DNA of 64,000 nucleotides from Melampsora larici-populina 98AG31 (Eukaryota; Basidiomycota; Pucciniomycetes; Pucciniales; Melampsoraceae): the NCBI RefSeq assembly GCF_000204055.1, contig NW_006768782.1, positions 147,868 to 211,867 of the forward strand, read 5' to 3'. This document shows, in pieces, positions 23,882 through 37,100 of this stretch. The position numbers and the translations under genes are program-made. Each line of letters starts with the position of its first letter. Within the stretch, counting starts at the first letter, position 1. The notes below the pieces were generated by a model. The model was not told the origin of the DNA. It searched no databases and saw only the letters and a list, made by a program, of their open reading frames with translations.

Positions 23882-26348
23882 ATGGACGCTCGGTTAGCAC
23901 AAGCAGAGGCAAGATTGACAAGATCAACTTCGCAAGCAACAGGGATAACTCCAGGACCTAGCTTACAGCAACCAAAAAGAAACTACAAAAGGAAAGAAAG
24001 AGACAAAGATATCGATGAAGAGAGAGAAGAAGGAGAAGAATTGGAGATAACAGGCAGAAACATAGACGGTGAAGAGATTCAGCCAGAAGTGTTAGAAGGT
24101 CCGCAACCCAGAGGATTGTCAGACACGGAGAGAGACGGGTCATGGAGACCACCACAAAGGACGGGAAAAGGGAAAGGTCGACAAGAATCAACCCCTTCGT
24201 CAATGGATGGAGAAGAGATAGAATCACTAGGTTAGTTCCCTTCCTCAAAATCCTTTTTAAACTTATCTATCTGTTTTGCTCTATCATACCTCCAGTTCTC
24301 TATCATCACAATCCACACGCACTGCCCCCACAATCCGCATACGTGCTACGCTTTGCAAAAAGAAGACAAAACCGAGATGAACCACTCTGTGGGAGGGATC
24401 TTGTAGACACAAAGACGTAAAGGCAGTATCAAATAGCCAGTCACGAACCCTAATCCTAGGCTACCCACAATGGTAGCGAGAATGGAAGGAAGAGCCCCCC
24501 TAGCTGATAAAAAGGAGAGGCGTGTTCAGTCTCAATTTGAGATGAAGCCTACGGAAAGGAAAGATACGAAAGAAAGGAAACATAATATCAGAAACTTACG
24601 ATTTCAATTTCCCAAAATCCCACCATTGTGTAACAGCCGAGGGTGATAGGGCATTGATCATGCGAGCCCAGATCGACGAACTATACGAGAGTAATCGTCG
24701 TGCAGAAGGAGGAGCGATGCTAGCAGAGTACTTCAGACTCTTCGGGTCATCTACTGAAGACCGTCAGAACAGAGGTCCAACACCAGGCCCAAGTCGAGGA
24801 AACGATCGTAGAACGGTAATCGAGTTACCGTTTCGCCCAAGCACGACGGTCACACAACCACGCCCTGCCACTGGGGATAGCTCCAACCACGCTCAGCAAA
24901 CAGGAGGCCCCCAGCAGACGGGAAGCCACAAAGGCAGACAAGAAACGAATAACGTACCAATCACAGAGACTGGTCAACGTAAGGCAGAAAAGCGACCACC
25001 GTTTCACCACGACAACTCCCCATCTTCCCCAAGCTCTTCACCACCACAAAGAGGTAGATCACCGACACATCGCAGAGGCCACAGACAGGAGAGAACCCCT
25101 TCACCGGAGAGGAACCGAGACGATTGAGATAGCCACTACCATCGCCACCGATCCCCAGTTCACTGCCAACGCTCACCGGCCCCTTACCAACTCATCCAAG
25201 AAAACATGTCAGATGCGTCATCCAAATCCAGAGATCGACGACGTCCGGAACGGGTCAGTCGAGGGGAAGAGCCAACTAGAGCAGAAAGGCTGGCTACAGA
25301 GGTTCAAGACGTTAGATCAGGGAACTCGGCGGAAGAGGAAGAAAGAGCTGAAGTGGTGTTAGAGTCAGGAAAAGGACGTATGGTGATGTCTAATGGAGAC
25401 GTAATTGAGAATGGAAGGAGAATTCTGAAAGACGACTCAGTGCAGATGGCTAAAGGACTCACGCAGTTATCTCCAACACTCCACCTATACCTCAGAACAT
25501 TCAAAGCTTATATTCCCTTATCGGTGTTTGACAAATTTTTTCTAATCCAAGACCACAAAGCTTGGAGTACAAGGAAAGCTCCGTCAGAGGCGAAAATCTT
25601 AGAAGGAGGAGCCGGAGTAAAGGTGTATAGTGGAGCACCACCAATGGACAAACTCACCATGCAATTCGAACAATGGCTAGACGCGATCTCATTGTTCATC
25701 AAATATGTGAAACAAGAGGGTTGGCAAACCCAAGCAGAGAGGTTCACCAATAATAAGCAACTGGTGATAGACTTGAGAGACGAAGTCGGCTGGATGGTGG
25801 CGTTGAGGTACTGCAGGCGAGTAAGGCAAGGAGTGATGAGGTTGACGGTAGATAAGAACATCTGTAATATATCAAAAATTCAGATGACAATCTTGAACGA
25901 GGTGAAGCAAACGTGCGAAAACTACAACGAAAGGGCTTACTTAACAAGCCCATATGCACCCGGAGGCCCTCGCGAACACATCAATCCGGAATCAGGTCTA
26001 GCTAGATCAGCGACAACTGTGAAGGCGAGTACCTCGAGTTTGACCACATCGACAAAGTTAGACGCTGGCCACCCTAAGAAGGAAGGATGGCTTCCTCCTT
26101 TAGAATACAAAGCCAAAAAAGCCGCGGAAAAGGCAAAGAGAGAAGCGGTGGGGAAATCTAGGAGAGACTATGCAAGAAGCCGCTACGACGACCGCAGATA
26201 CAACAAGAGAAGAGATTGTCAGAGAAGCAACGAAAGAGGTCGTTACGATTATCCGAGTTATAATTGGGGAAGGAGACGTAGCCGTAGCAAAGAAGGTGGC
26301 AGAGGTCCGAAGTTTGGTAACGGAAAGTACAATAAGAGAAGCTCGTGA
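23882..26348 (+). pseudogene. DIRS-2 Gag with one intron and one TGA
   Basis: Starts at ATG 23882. Exon 1 ends at 24230; a 406-bp GT-AG intron (24231-24636) joins in phase to exon 2, giving EIESL|AEGDRALI. Exon 2 reads acidic, Pro/Ser/Arg-rich sequence, meets one in-frame TGA at 25125-25127 (after ERNRDD; CGA to TGA is the likely change), and continues in the same frame through 25206 to 26348. The C-terminal half has a helical core (FKAYIPLSVFDKFFLIQDHK) and an Arg/Tyr/Gly-rich nucleic-acid-binding tail. Role: particle protein of the retrotransposon. Confidence 0.65.
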
Positions 26349-26458
26349 GTTGCAAGCAACAAAGTTGAAAACCAAATGAAATGAAATACATTACACACCA
26401 AACCCAATGAATACAAGTGAAAGTGATACCTAAGCTTGAGCAGATTCTGATGTGAGCG

Positions 26459-28171
26459 TTGCTTGACCTTTTTTGCCGCGACCCAATCTGTAGACCAAGA
26501 GTGAGTGACACGTCGAGCACAAAGAAAGCTTTGAAAAGATGGCCAGACGGTGTGACCTGTGAGATGAATCTTCAGGTGTGGGAGAGAGAGTTACGAAACA
26601 ATGAACTATGGGAGGAGAAAAGACATATACTTAAGAACTTCTTGGAGGGCTTTGACCAGGGTATACCAGAGATACACCTCCCCGACAGGCTATACTATTG
26701 CCCACCCAACCATTCATCCGCCCTGCAAGCGAAGAAAGAAATCGAAGACAATCTGGAGAAAGAGTTGGAAGCTGGAAGGATGTATGGTCCATTCACAAAG
26801 GAGGAGGCGTATAATAAGTTGGGTTTCTTTAGAACAAGCCCCTTAGGGGCAGTGACAAACGGGGATGGATCATTACGGCCAATTAACGACCTGTCTTTCC
26901 CTAGAAGAGACCCGACGATAAACTCAGTGAATGCAGCAGTGGATAAAGATGATTTCATTACATCTTGGGACGACTTTGATAAGGTAGTAAAATTCTTACT
27001 TTCAATAGATTACCCAGTACTTCTCGGAATCTACAACTGGGCAAAAGCCTATTGACAAATCCCGACAAGACCAGGACAGTGGCCCTATTTGATGATCCTG
27101 ACATTCAACGGCGAAGTCCTTTTAGACACCAGGATAACATTCGGAGGGGTCTCTGGCTGTGGTTCATTCGGGCAGGCTGCAGACACGTGGAAGGACATCG
27201 TACAATGGAAATTTGGTTTTATTCAGGCGTTTCGCTGGGTAGACAACACGTTGTTCATGAAGCCCGACGACAAATCAAACAAGTTCAGCATGAAAGACGT
27301 AGTGGCTTTAAGTGATGAAATGGGCGTGGTGACGAATGAAAAGAAGTGGAAAGAATTTGCTTACGTTCAGAAATACCTCGGGATGGTATGGGACGGGAAG
27401 AAGAAAACCGTAGGCCTTCAAGATGCGAAGCGACTGCTGAGGATACAACAAATCAGAGAATTCGTATCAATGGGGAAAGCTAATCATAAGCAAGTAGAAA
27501 AGTTAGCAGGGAGGCTAGCTCACGCGACGTTGATATACCCCCAATTAAGATGCCATTGCGTTGCCATGTACCACTGGATGGCCGAGTGGGTTCATAAGAT
27601 GGCGACTCGAGATATACCTGAAGAGGTGCTAGAAGACCTAGGGACATGGACAAGGGTATTGTCAACGGCCAATCCGAGACAATTAATCTCAAGCCCAGGC
27701 GTACGGAATGTCGCGTGGGTAGGCGACACATCGACATCGTTCGGAATAGGTATAATAATTGGTCGTAAATGGGCCAGATTCAGGCTCCGTCGCGGTTGGG
27801 ATCAGGTAGAACAAGACGGAACCAGGAGAGAAATTGCCTGGGCAGAAACGATAGCATTACGGCTAGGACTGATGATGTTAGCGCAACTAATGCCGGTAGC
27901 TGGCCAAGAATTTTTAGTACTTACCGATAATGTAGTAACTGAGGGAGCCGTTTGGAATGGGAAGTCGAAGAATTGCTGGGTAAACCGTGAATGGATCAAG
28001 ATCCAGGAGGAAACGCTACGCCTAGATTGTAGATTGAGACAAAAGCGCGTAAGGTCAGAGGACAACGCAGCAGACCGTCTATCGAGAGGTTTTGACTCGT
28101 CAAAACACGTGAGAGACGAAATATGTATCAGTGTACCACATGACCTGAAACGGTTCGTGAAACAAGAATGA
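26459..28171 (+). pseudogene. DIRS-2 reverse transcriptase - RNase H with one TGA
   Basis: One frame from 26459 to 28171 interrupted only by TGA at 27053-27055, where an Arg codon (CGA) is expected in AKAY-x-QIP. RT landmarks: SLRPINDLSFPRRDP, motif A as YNWAKAY with Asn in place of the catalytic Asp seen in DIRS-1 (VDWAKAY), and motif C FRWVDNTLFMK. RNase H: VAWVGDTSTSFG, LTDNVVTEGAV and DNAADRLSRG. The first ATG is at 26566; upstream residues still align poorly to DIRS-1, so the true start is unknown. Two lesions suggest an inactive enzyme. Confidence 0.8.
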
Positions 28172-28275
28172 CATTATGCAATACATACCTTTGTTTGAAT
28201 TCCATCCGTGAGAAGTGAGAGTGAGAGTCGTTTCCAAAATAAGACGTACTCCGTCCATCATAGAACCAAATCAAG

Positions 28276-29331
28276 ATGCCAACAGATCAACCTTTACCAA
28301 AGCACTTCGAGGTAGCAAGGAATGCAACATTGGCAGCCGGGAGACACGCCGCAACGAGCGGATGGGCTACCGGGACATTGAAAGGCTACTCGAGTGGCAT
28401 GACGAAATTTATCGAATTTAAAGAGAAAACAGCTGGCGAATTCAATGAGAACCAGTTATAAGTATCGGATGAAGATATTTATGAATTTATAACTTGGGCA
28501 GGGAAATCAAAAGTAGAAAAAGAAGACGGACCAGATAGAACAATATCCTCAGTTACAATAAAGAAATACCTCGATGGGATTCGGGCCTGGAGTATGGTGA
28601 GACACGCCAAACGACCATCAGCGGATACAGAATTCGTGTCAGTACTACTAAGAGCAACAAAAAGAAATGAAGAAGAGAAAAACTTAGTAACAGAAAAACA
28701 GCCGATCATGATAAGACAACTCTACAGATTATTCAAAGAGACGTACGGTAAATCAGACGAGTTGAATTTGGTAGGCTCAGTTGCACTCATCACATTCTGG
28801 GGTATGGCGAGACTAGGAGAACTTCTGAGAAACAAGAAAGAAGAAGGAGCCTTATTAAGACGGCACGTAGAATTTGGAGAAAAGGACGGAAAGAGATTCG
28901 CTCGCTTACACCTACATAAAGCAAAAACAGCAAAACCCAACGAGACCCAGATAATTCATCTACAAGAACAGTTTAACGTGTTGGACCCCGTCGCAGCGTT
29001 AGAAAGAGTCCTATTGGCAAACGAGAATGCAGATAGAGATGATGTTATCTTTGGAATAACTAGCCGGAAAGGGATCAAACCAATGACGAAACCTAGGTTT
29101 ATGAAGTTAGCAGGAGACATATGGGGCAAAGCAGGGTTAGAGACATGGTCCGGACACTCATTTAGGGTAGGAGGAGCGTCCATACGCTACAACCTAGGGA
29201 CACCGGTAAGGAGGATTGCAAAACAGGGAAGGTGGCAATCACTTATGTACCTACGATACTTTAAAGCATATTTGGAAGAAGAGAAAAAAGATATGATTGT
29301 GTTCTTAAAAACAATAGACGAAAGAGTGTAA
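28276..29331 (+). pseudogene. DIRS-2 tyrosine recombinase with one TAA
   Basis: Same architecture as the DIRS-1 recombinase: ARLGELL (Arg), GHSFRVGGAS (H-x-x-R), KQGRWQS (Trp) and YLRYFKAYL (Tyr). The frame is unbroken except TAA at 28459-28461 following NENQL. All catalytic residues remain. Confidence 0.8.
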
Positions 29332-31239
29332 AACGAAGGAAAGAAGGATAAACCTGTTATCATGCACTAATACGCCACGATTGGCAATTGAATAAGGGGT
29401 GAACTTTAAAATCAATTGAATAACTCGAACTCTAAAATCACCCGGCCCGGGCTTTGTCGTGATGGGTGAGCTCGGGTGGCTAGGCGACGAGCCAGGTGCC
29501 GGTCTGCCTAGTTGAGGGGCCCGGAGCTCGACATCAGATGAAACCTACTCATAAACCGGTGGGGGGGCGGGATTGAGGGCGCAAGGCCGGCCAGACGGTT
29601 GGTTCCCGAAAACCAACCGGTGTAGTATTTAAAGCTCAACAAGAGCTTTACAACACCTAAGAAGGGATAATCTACTACGTGTAATATAGTAGAAGTTGCC
29701 TAAAGACTGCCTTCTTCAAAGAAACCAGCACAAGGGCACTTGCTGACCACTTTGTGATAACAGAGAAAAGGATAAAAGGCACCAGAGAAATAAAGCAATA
29801 CTGTTGTTAAGTATTATTCCCAGATTTTAAGCGCAAAAAAGTCACACACTATGTTTATTACTAGCAATACTGTTGTAAGTATTATTCCCAATTAGACTTG
29901 TAGTCTTTAACACACGTAAATAAATTTCTCCTTGCTTTTGAAGGGGCGGATTTAAGTGATCTTAGTACAAATATAGTAAATAAATGATGATTTATAACAC
30001 TACAACAAAGGTATAAGATGCAGAAAAGGGCGCTACAATCCCAAAATCATCAAGGAGTACTTATATCCACATGTAACAATCTTTACAACAGTCAACAGCC
30101 TCAAAAACCAATCAAATCCGCCTAAATAACCCTAAAAACCATGTAATGACACAATGTAATGATCTTGTTACTAATGTATGATGTAATTTTCACAGCCAAA
30201 AGTGATCAATGACGCAATGATGTAATGTACAGCACTTCTTAAGATGAATACAGGTGATTTTTTCCTTGTAAACTAGCTGAAACCCAATTTTTGAGATTAC
30301 GAATTTTTTCAGATGTGCTCCAATTTTTGATTACTAAAGTGCATCTTGTAGCCCACGTGTTACTGATCATTTCTGACACCTATAAGACCTACTTCTGATG
30401 AGTGATGAGTAAGATATTGAGTTGTGAAGTTAAGGTTTTTGGTGTTACATGTGTCTTGTGACTGTAAATTCGAGATTCACACCAATTTCTTATTTCCCTT
30501 ATAACTTTTTACATACACCTCCGTTACTAATGATTCAAAGGTTGTACATTATGTAATCCACTCTTCTGCGTTGAATGAGCCATCTACCAACTTATTCTGA
30601 CGTCATTTGACATATGTAATCAGCTGAAAACCTCCATTTTCGACGATTTTCACCTATTTTCTTCACTTTTCACAGCTGCTACTCCCTTTTCCTTGCTCAT
30701 GTAATATGACATCATCTTCTATAACCTTAAAAATCCCGGAAAATCCTCTTGGCAACCTTAATTTCCATCACTACCACCATTACATACGTAAACTACACGC
30801 CTAACCCTTGTTTACCAACTTCGAAAAAGTACCTTTCTGCTAATAACCTCTGTTTCCCCTTATCAACCTTGAATAATAAAATTGTTCCTGTATAATAAAC
30901 TGTTGTTCTTTCATATTCTAACCTTATAAAACCCATAACTTAATTATAAATAAGCTAAAAACCATTTTCCAACTTTTACACCTATATTTTCGAATTTTTC
31001 TTATCTTTTCTTTTTCTGTCTTTTTGTAATAACTTTGTAAGTAAACTATGTTGATCTTAATAATAATTTTGAAATAAGATGACATAATAATGAGCTAATA
31101 AGTATACATAAGCCTCTAAGAGCTTCAATTGATCTGAAAACCTGAATCTCAAATTCTCTGCTATATTGAAGTTTGCTAATAAACTGGTAAAGTAAAGATG
31201 ATTAATTTTTTTGCTTAATATCATAAATAGATCACCACA
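29332..31239. other. DIRS-2 3' non-coding region
   Basis: No coding exon. A GC-rich part (29435-29620) holds GGTTGGTTCCCGAAAACCAACC (29602 area), a short hairpin that recurs just before B2 near 31738-31759. The remainder is A/T-rich up to B1. Confidence 0.6.
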
Positions 31240-31404
31240 CCGGAAGGCGGGACTCCATCACTCCCCCATACGGATATCTCTGACAAGCGAGTAAGAGATA
31301 TCATAAAGGGTGGTAGATTCATCCTACAACCTCAACTTAAAATTTAGGTTTTTGAATAAATTTTCAACTGACTCAGTATTCCCACAGCTAACTGAGGAGT
31401 GGGT
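31240..31404 (+). repeat. DIRS-2 split direct repeat B1
   Basis: 165 bp starting CCGGAAGGCGGGACTCC, repeated at 31756-31920 with about three differences. Confidence 0.9.
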
Positions 31405-31405
31405 T

Positions 31406-31637
31406 GAAAGAACCGCAAGGCACGCCGTGGTTCTTAAGCCCACGGTGACTTAGCGGAGGTGGAGAAGTGCGGGCACAGGCAAAAGGCGCCAAAGTGCCAA
31501 AGAGAGAAATTTAGAATTTGAGTTCTGAAATTTCTCATCTCAAACATTCTCAACCTCCCTAAGGAACGTCAAGAAATTAATTATTGAACTCTCATCAATA
31601 ATATTACCATTGTTAACTATTAACAAAATTTCAACAA
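31406..31637 (+). repeat. DIRS-2 split direct repeat A2
   Basis: Copy of A1; follows B1 after a single T. Confidence 0.9.
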
Positions 31638-31755
31638 CCTCCCACCCACCCGTACATGAAAAGTGGTACTCAAAGGGAGAGAATAAATTAAACATGAATC
31701 CCACCCACCAACCCAGGGCGTGAGTCCGGCCAGACGGTTGGTTCCCGAAAACCAA

Positions 31756-31920
31756 CCGGAAGGCGGGACTCCGTCACTCCCCCATACGGATATCTCTGAC
31801 AAGCGAGTAAGAGATATCATAAAGGGTGGTAGATTCATCCTACAACCTCAACTTAAAATTTAGGTTTTTGAATAAATTCTCAACTTACTCAGTATTCCCA
31901 CAGCTAACTGAGGAGTGGGT
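31756..31920 (+). repeat. DIRS-2 split direct repeat B2 (right end)
   Basis: Copy of B1, preceded by a GGTTGGTTCCCGAAAACC hairpin. hAT-1 coding sequence resumes directly after it. Confidence 0.9.
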
Positions 31921-33155
31921 CAAGCTGAATGCTGCAATCTACAAAGCTACAGTCACCCAACTTATTGTTATGCAGGAGCTTCCTTTCTCATTGGTAGAGA
32001 GTGCAGAGTTTCAAGACCTCCTTGAAGTGGCAAATCCTAAAATCTGTCACCTTCACTACAGATCTGACACTCAATCTGAATACATCATATCTCAGTTCCG
32101 ACCTCTCTCACTCTGAATTATTGATATTCTGAAGGCTACTCCTTATGTCTCCCTGACCTTTGATGGATGGTCTGCACCATCTGGGAATTCAATACTTGGT
32201 ATCACAGTACACTGGATCAACAATGATTTTCAGCTTCAAGAGATCATTCTTGCTGTGAAGGAAATTGATGGGGATCATTCAGCAGAAAACTTAGTTGAGC
32301 TACTTCACAAAACTCTTAAAGACGTCGAAATAATTGATAGAGTTTTTACTTTAACAGCCAATAATGCCAACACAAACGCTGCCATGGCCCAACTACTACA
32401 ACCTCATATCCCTGAATTCAATGCAAAAACTAACCTCTTAGGCTGCATGGCCCATGTTGTCAATTTGGCTGCTGAAGCTGGAATCAAAAGCTTTAGTAAG
32501 GCTCTTGGTGAGACAGATACTGGTCCTGCAGTAAATGGTTTGGATGATTGGCTCAAAAACGAGTCCACCCCTCAGCCAGGGAATAGCTCATTCAAGAGGC
32601 TTTACACACTCATCACCTATATTTATAAACCCCCCCAACAACTCCAATCATTCCAGAAGCTGGCTGATTCATGTGGTTTGCACAAAGGTTTTGTATGACC
32701 TGTTAAGACGCAATGGAACTCTGACTTAAATTGTCTTGAGCAAGCAATTGAGTTGAAGGAAGCAGTAAACATGCTCACTACCGACAACAAATACATTCAA
32801 TATGCCATCTCTTCCTCTGAGTGGGATCTTTTAGAAAGCTTTACAAAGTTTTTGCGTCCCTTGGAGGAGGCCACAGTTCTACTCTCGGCTGCTAAATCAC
32901 CAACTCTTGCTGATGCAATTCCAACTTATCAATTTCTTATTGAGTCACTCAATCTGGTGAGTTTCCTGTTAATTCATTGACCCTCACAATTCAGTACATT
33001 GATACACTGAACTATGTACATAGGCCTTGTTGACTGTCACCAATCCAGTCTTTGTAGCCGCAATCAATCCAATCAAGAAGAAGGTGATGGACTACTATCG
33101 AGCTGCTGTGCAAAAGCCTGTCTATCTTTGTGGCAATATCTTGGACCCTCATAGC
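31921..33155 (+). pseudogene. hAT-1 transposase, central piece
   Basis: Begins LNAAIYKATVTQLIVM directly after DIRS-2, then ELPFSLVESAEFQDLL, a TGA at 32114-32116, VSLTFDGWSAPSGNSILG (hAT core with catalytic Asp region), LTANNANTNAAM, GCMAHVVNLAA, a stop near 32698 with frame jump, WDLLESFTKFLRPLEEAT and, after an intron near 32956-33023, MDYYRAAVQKP and NILDPHS, where the KDZ element interrupts. Several stops show decay. Confidence 0.7.
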
Positions 33156-33410
33156 CACCTGTGGCGCCTACTCCGGTCGAGTACCGAAGCAATGAAACGG
33201 GGCGCCTTTTCATCGGACTCTGACTCAATGGTCTGCGCTAGATCACCCGAGATGATCTAGAGCAGATAACAACCCCTTCATAAACACTGTTCAAGTCAAT
33301 TCCAAGTCTCGAAAGTGTTCAATATGTCATTAAGAGACATTCTCATTGTTTTTTTCCCCTTGAAAATTCCCTTGAAAAAAAACAAATCTTGAGTCTACAA
33401 CACAAGGTTA

Positions 33411-33545
33411 TCAGATCTCTCAGATCGATCTGCGGGCTCTCAGATCGATCTGTGGCCTCTCAGATCAATTTGAGAGCTCTCAGATCGATCTGAACACCCA
33501 GATGGATCTGACCTCCTAAGATCAATGTGATAAACAACCCTCAGA
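33411..33545. repeat. KDZ left sub-terminal repeats (CTCAGATCGATCTGAG type)
   Basis: Six to seven copies of palindromic CTCAGATCGATCTGNG spaced about 20 bp. The same motif array lies near the right end (47224-47390), so these are likely transposase-binding sites. Confidence 0.75.
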
Positions 33546-34142
33546 TCAATCTGAGAACTGGTTGTACGTATGTATATTTACCAAGATCATACATATAAAA
33601 GTCCTTCAAATCAGCATCAATCACTTGTCAAACCAGTTTGATACGATCTCACAGCATCAAGCCCGATTCGACCAAAACACAAAACCACTCAACAAATCAA
33701 CCGACAAATCAACAAACAAATCGACCAGGAAACCTTTTCAAACTCACCTTTACTCACAGCTGTGGTATCTAGATGGAACCAGTGAGTGTTCCATGATCAT
33801 CATCAACATAGTCATCAAATGATCACTTATCAAGATCCTCCTGTTTACAAAATCATTCAACGATATCGTCTTTGAAAAAACCATCATTCGACATCACATC
33901 ATCATTAACATCCACCATCGCTTCACAAACCCAAAACTACGTTCTCTCCTCACTCTTCAAGAAATCCAGTCTTTCCAAACTCAAACTCAGATTTAGATGT
34001 GATCACTTTCAAGTTCAAATTGAGGGCGGATGATTTTAATCACAATCATGTTTCAAATCAATTCAAATCAATTGATTAAACTTGTCAAACATTTAAAAAA
34101 AATTGCAACTTCATTCATTTTAGATCAATTTATAACATATTA
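33546..34142. other. KDZ left non-coding region
   Basis: A/T-rich, no supported gene between the sub-terminal repeats and the transposase stop. Confidence 0.5.
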
Positions 34143-37100
34143 TCATGTTGGTACAAAAATTGGATCCACTTCATTTAGGTCATCAGGATCATCTTCTTCG
34201 TTGTTCTCCAACCCCTCTTCCCAATCTTCCCCTCGAATGATTGGAGTTTGTACAATATCTCCCCATATATGCCCGACTTGTTCCATCAAGTTGTTCCACT
34301 CTGTTTTTAGTAATGCTTCATATTCAATAGGAAGGTTTGTGCAATCCAATGTACCAGACATTACACTCGAAATCCCACGATTCCACGTCATCCATAAATG
34401 AGAGTGTGTTCGAATTTCGTTAGAGAATAATGAGATCAGTACTTCCCTGCTCTCCATTAACGAACGTTGGCAATGAGGTCGATTTGGTGTTACAAGTTCC
34501 ATCACCCACTTGTTGTGTTCATCTTCGAGTGATTCATCTAAGAAACGTGAGAGTTGATCAATGTAAGTTAGGAAGAAAGAAGGAAAGCATGATTAATCAC
34601 ATACTTCTGCTGAATATGATCTCCTTGAGATCCATTAACTTCTTATATGTCTCAACTGCCCATCGGATGGACTCTCTACACTCGCGGCCAATCCGACGTA
34701 GCTCATCTTCGGAGTGAGTCACTTCCAAATACCACTTGATTCCGTCTTGTAGGTTTGCATCGGTGGCCCAAGCCTCTTCTGGATGAGTCAATCGACCAAA
34801 GTCCCAGAATTGATCATCGATTGGTGCGGACTTCACCTGATCAAAATCTGGACATTCAATTGAAGTTTCATCGGGAAAAGACTCGTTGTACGCTGAAACC
34901 TGGCGCTCAAAGGTCACATATTTCTTTCTAAGCTCCGCTTCCTTTGATCGGAGTAACTTCAGATGCCTTTGTAGATGTCGTGTTCCTAGATATGGTTGGT
35001 TAGATGAATGATCATCTACCGGATTCAGTTTTGAAATATAGTACATACCTGCCCTCTCATTCGCTTGCTTTGCTGCCTCCAAAACACCAACCTTTGCGTC
35101 ATAAAGCCTTCCCTTTGACACTCGTAATCGAATCATGGCCCTTCCTCGTGTAGCTAAAACATTCAAAGGTAAGTTATATAATCAACATAATATTGTCTAT
35201 CCTTTGGTGACTTACTATCTGCTCCAGGTATATTTCTAAACTCTTCTGCCCCAAGCTCGTCAATCAAAGAATCGATCTCCTCTTCAAATAGAGTCAGAGT
35301 CTCTGGCAGACGCAAGATGCGCCGCTCGTCAGCTTCATTTCGAGTGCAACGTCGCTTACGTCGAAGGTCCCTTAGCTCCAATCTAACATGAAAGTTGTGG
35401 TCAGAATCATTAAGTGACAAATGAAATGAGAGATTCGTACTGTGATTGGTGCAATGTTTCCTCTAAGTCTACCAGATGGGCTAGCTTATCCGTCAATGCT
35501 TTGATGCTGTCGGTGCCAATGACTTTGAGCTGACATTCACGTTGTCGGTTCCATTGGGCCTTGATGTAGTCAATCGTGTAGCTAGGATCTTGAAGCAGAT
35601 GATTGAGCTTGGTTCGACTTTCCCTAAGTAGCTTCTTCATATCCTTCATGCGCCTGATCATTGATTCGACTGAACAGAAATTTGAAACAACTTCAGCCAC
35701 TGGTATTGAGTTATTGATCAAAAATACAAACCACTATTCAGTCTCCCCCGTTCATTATAAAAGACAGCCTGAAGGTGCAGTGCCCACAGGCGATGATCCT
35801 TTGTTGAATATCGTAGCACCGCAACCAAATCACACAATTCTGACCATATGCGCTCTAGTCCCTCTCCATCGGACATGCCCCAGTCAGCATTTAAGCGAGG
35901 ATTGTACTGTATTTGACAAGATCGTATATGCGCGTAAGAGTGCCAGGCTCCGGTTCCAAACATAAATCGACCTTCTTCGCGTTCGGTATTAAATAAATTT
36001 CTCTGTCAAATTCAAAGTCAATATGAAACAAGATGAACACAAGCATAATAAGAAGTGGAACAGTTGAGATTTGAATATCACTCACTAGCTTCATTCCTCT
36101 TTCCAGAGTACAGCCAATATCATATAATATTGCAAACTTGCTCTTTATATCTCCTTCTGAAGAATCTACCTCTTTTATCAACCAGTCGATCATGGCCACC
36201 GGAAAGTGTCCACTGTTGAATACAGGTTACCAAGTTTTTAGATGTTGTACAATCTTTGTTTTGATGAAAATTGTACCAGTAGCTGAAAGTCACTCACCGT
36301 TCGCCACTCTGGACTATGTTAATTAATTTCAACAGGTGGTCATGCCGACAGGCCATCCCAAACAAACCTGTTTCGTCACAAGCTCACCAAGTTTGTTGGC
36401 CCCTAGCATCGTTGGCTGCGGTATGACTGGCTGTACATGGGTCCTATATACCAAAAATTTGAGATGAAATGACTATCAGACAATCTGTAAATGGAATGTT
36501 TGAGTTTGAAACTTGCAATTGATTCATTTTTGTTGGTTTTTTTGCCATTAGTTGGCTGATTGCAATCATCCCACTTATCAACCTCCTCTTGAGGAATGAA
36601 AAGAGAGGGTAAAGTCGAGATCTCACGCCATGTTGCACTGGCTGCTTTATGACGGCGGTGTTGGAAATTCCCGTCCATACAGACAATGAAGTCTGGTTCG
36701 CCTTCTCTTTTCCCTTCGACTTGAGGTCCAAAGCACCGAGGGCAGTTGGACGCTAGTTGTTGCAATTGGGTAAGTTTGAGAGCTTTCTTTTTCAGCTCTG
36801 CTTCAAGACGTAACATTTCACGATACACATCAACCGCTGCTGAAAACGGTTTTCTCCACTCTCGAGGCTACATAGATACATGTAATGTACATCAGCTCAC
36901 TCAAACCAGAAGTGATAGAATCTTGAAGCTGAACTTACTTGAAACCCTTTGGCCGATGTGATTATCGGATTTTGAGCATCTAGGTATTCATCAATGGCCA
37001 GGCAGAATGGTTTGATTCGGACACGACATAGCTTCCATATTAGATGATAAAGCCTTAAAAGTCGAATAGAAAAAGCGGTAACAGGATGTTTAGCTGTCGC

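Larger units (their letters stand above)
23637..31920 (+). mobile_element. DIRS-2: complete DIRS retrotransposon with split direct repeats
   Basis: 8284 bp. A1 (23637-23868) equals A2 (31406-31637), 232 bp each; B1 (31240-31404) equals B2 (31756-31920), 165 bp each. Order A1-ORFs-B1-A2-B2 is the split-direct-repeat plan of tyrosine-recombinase retrotransposons. B1 and A2 abut with one extra T, as a circle junction would. No target duplication flanks the element. Gag, RT-RNase H and recombinase ORFs are all present but each carries a stop codon. Confidence 0.9.

Noticed and set aside
23637..31920. LTR retrotransposon
   Set aside because: The repeats are split (A1...B1-A2-B2), there is no protease or DDE integrase, and a tyrosine recombinase follows the RT.
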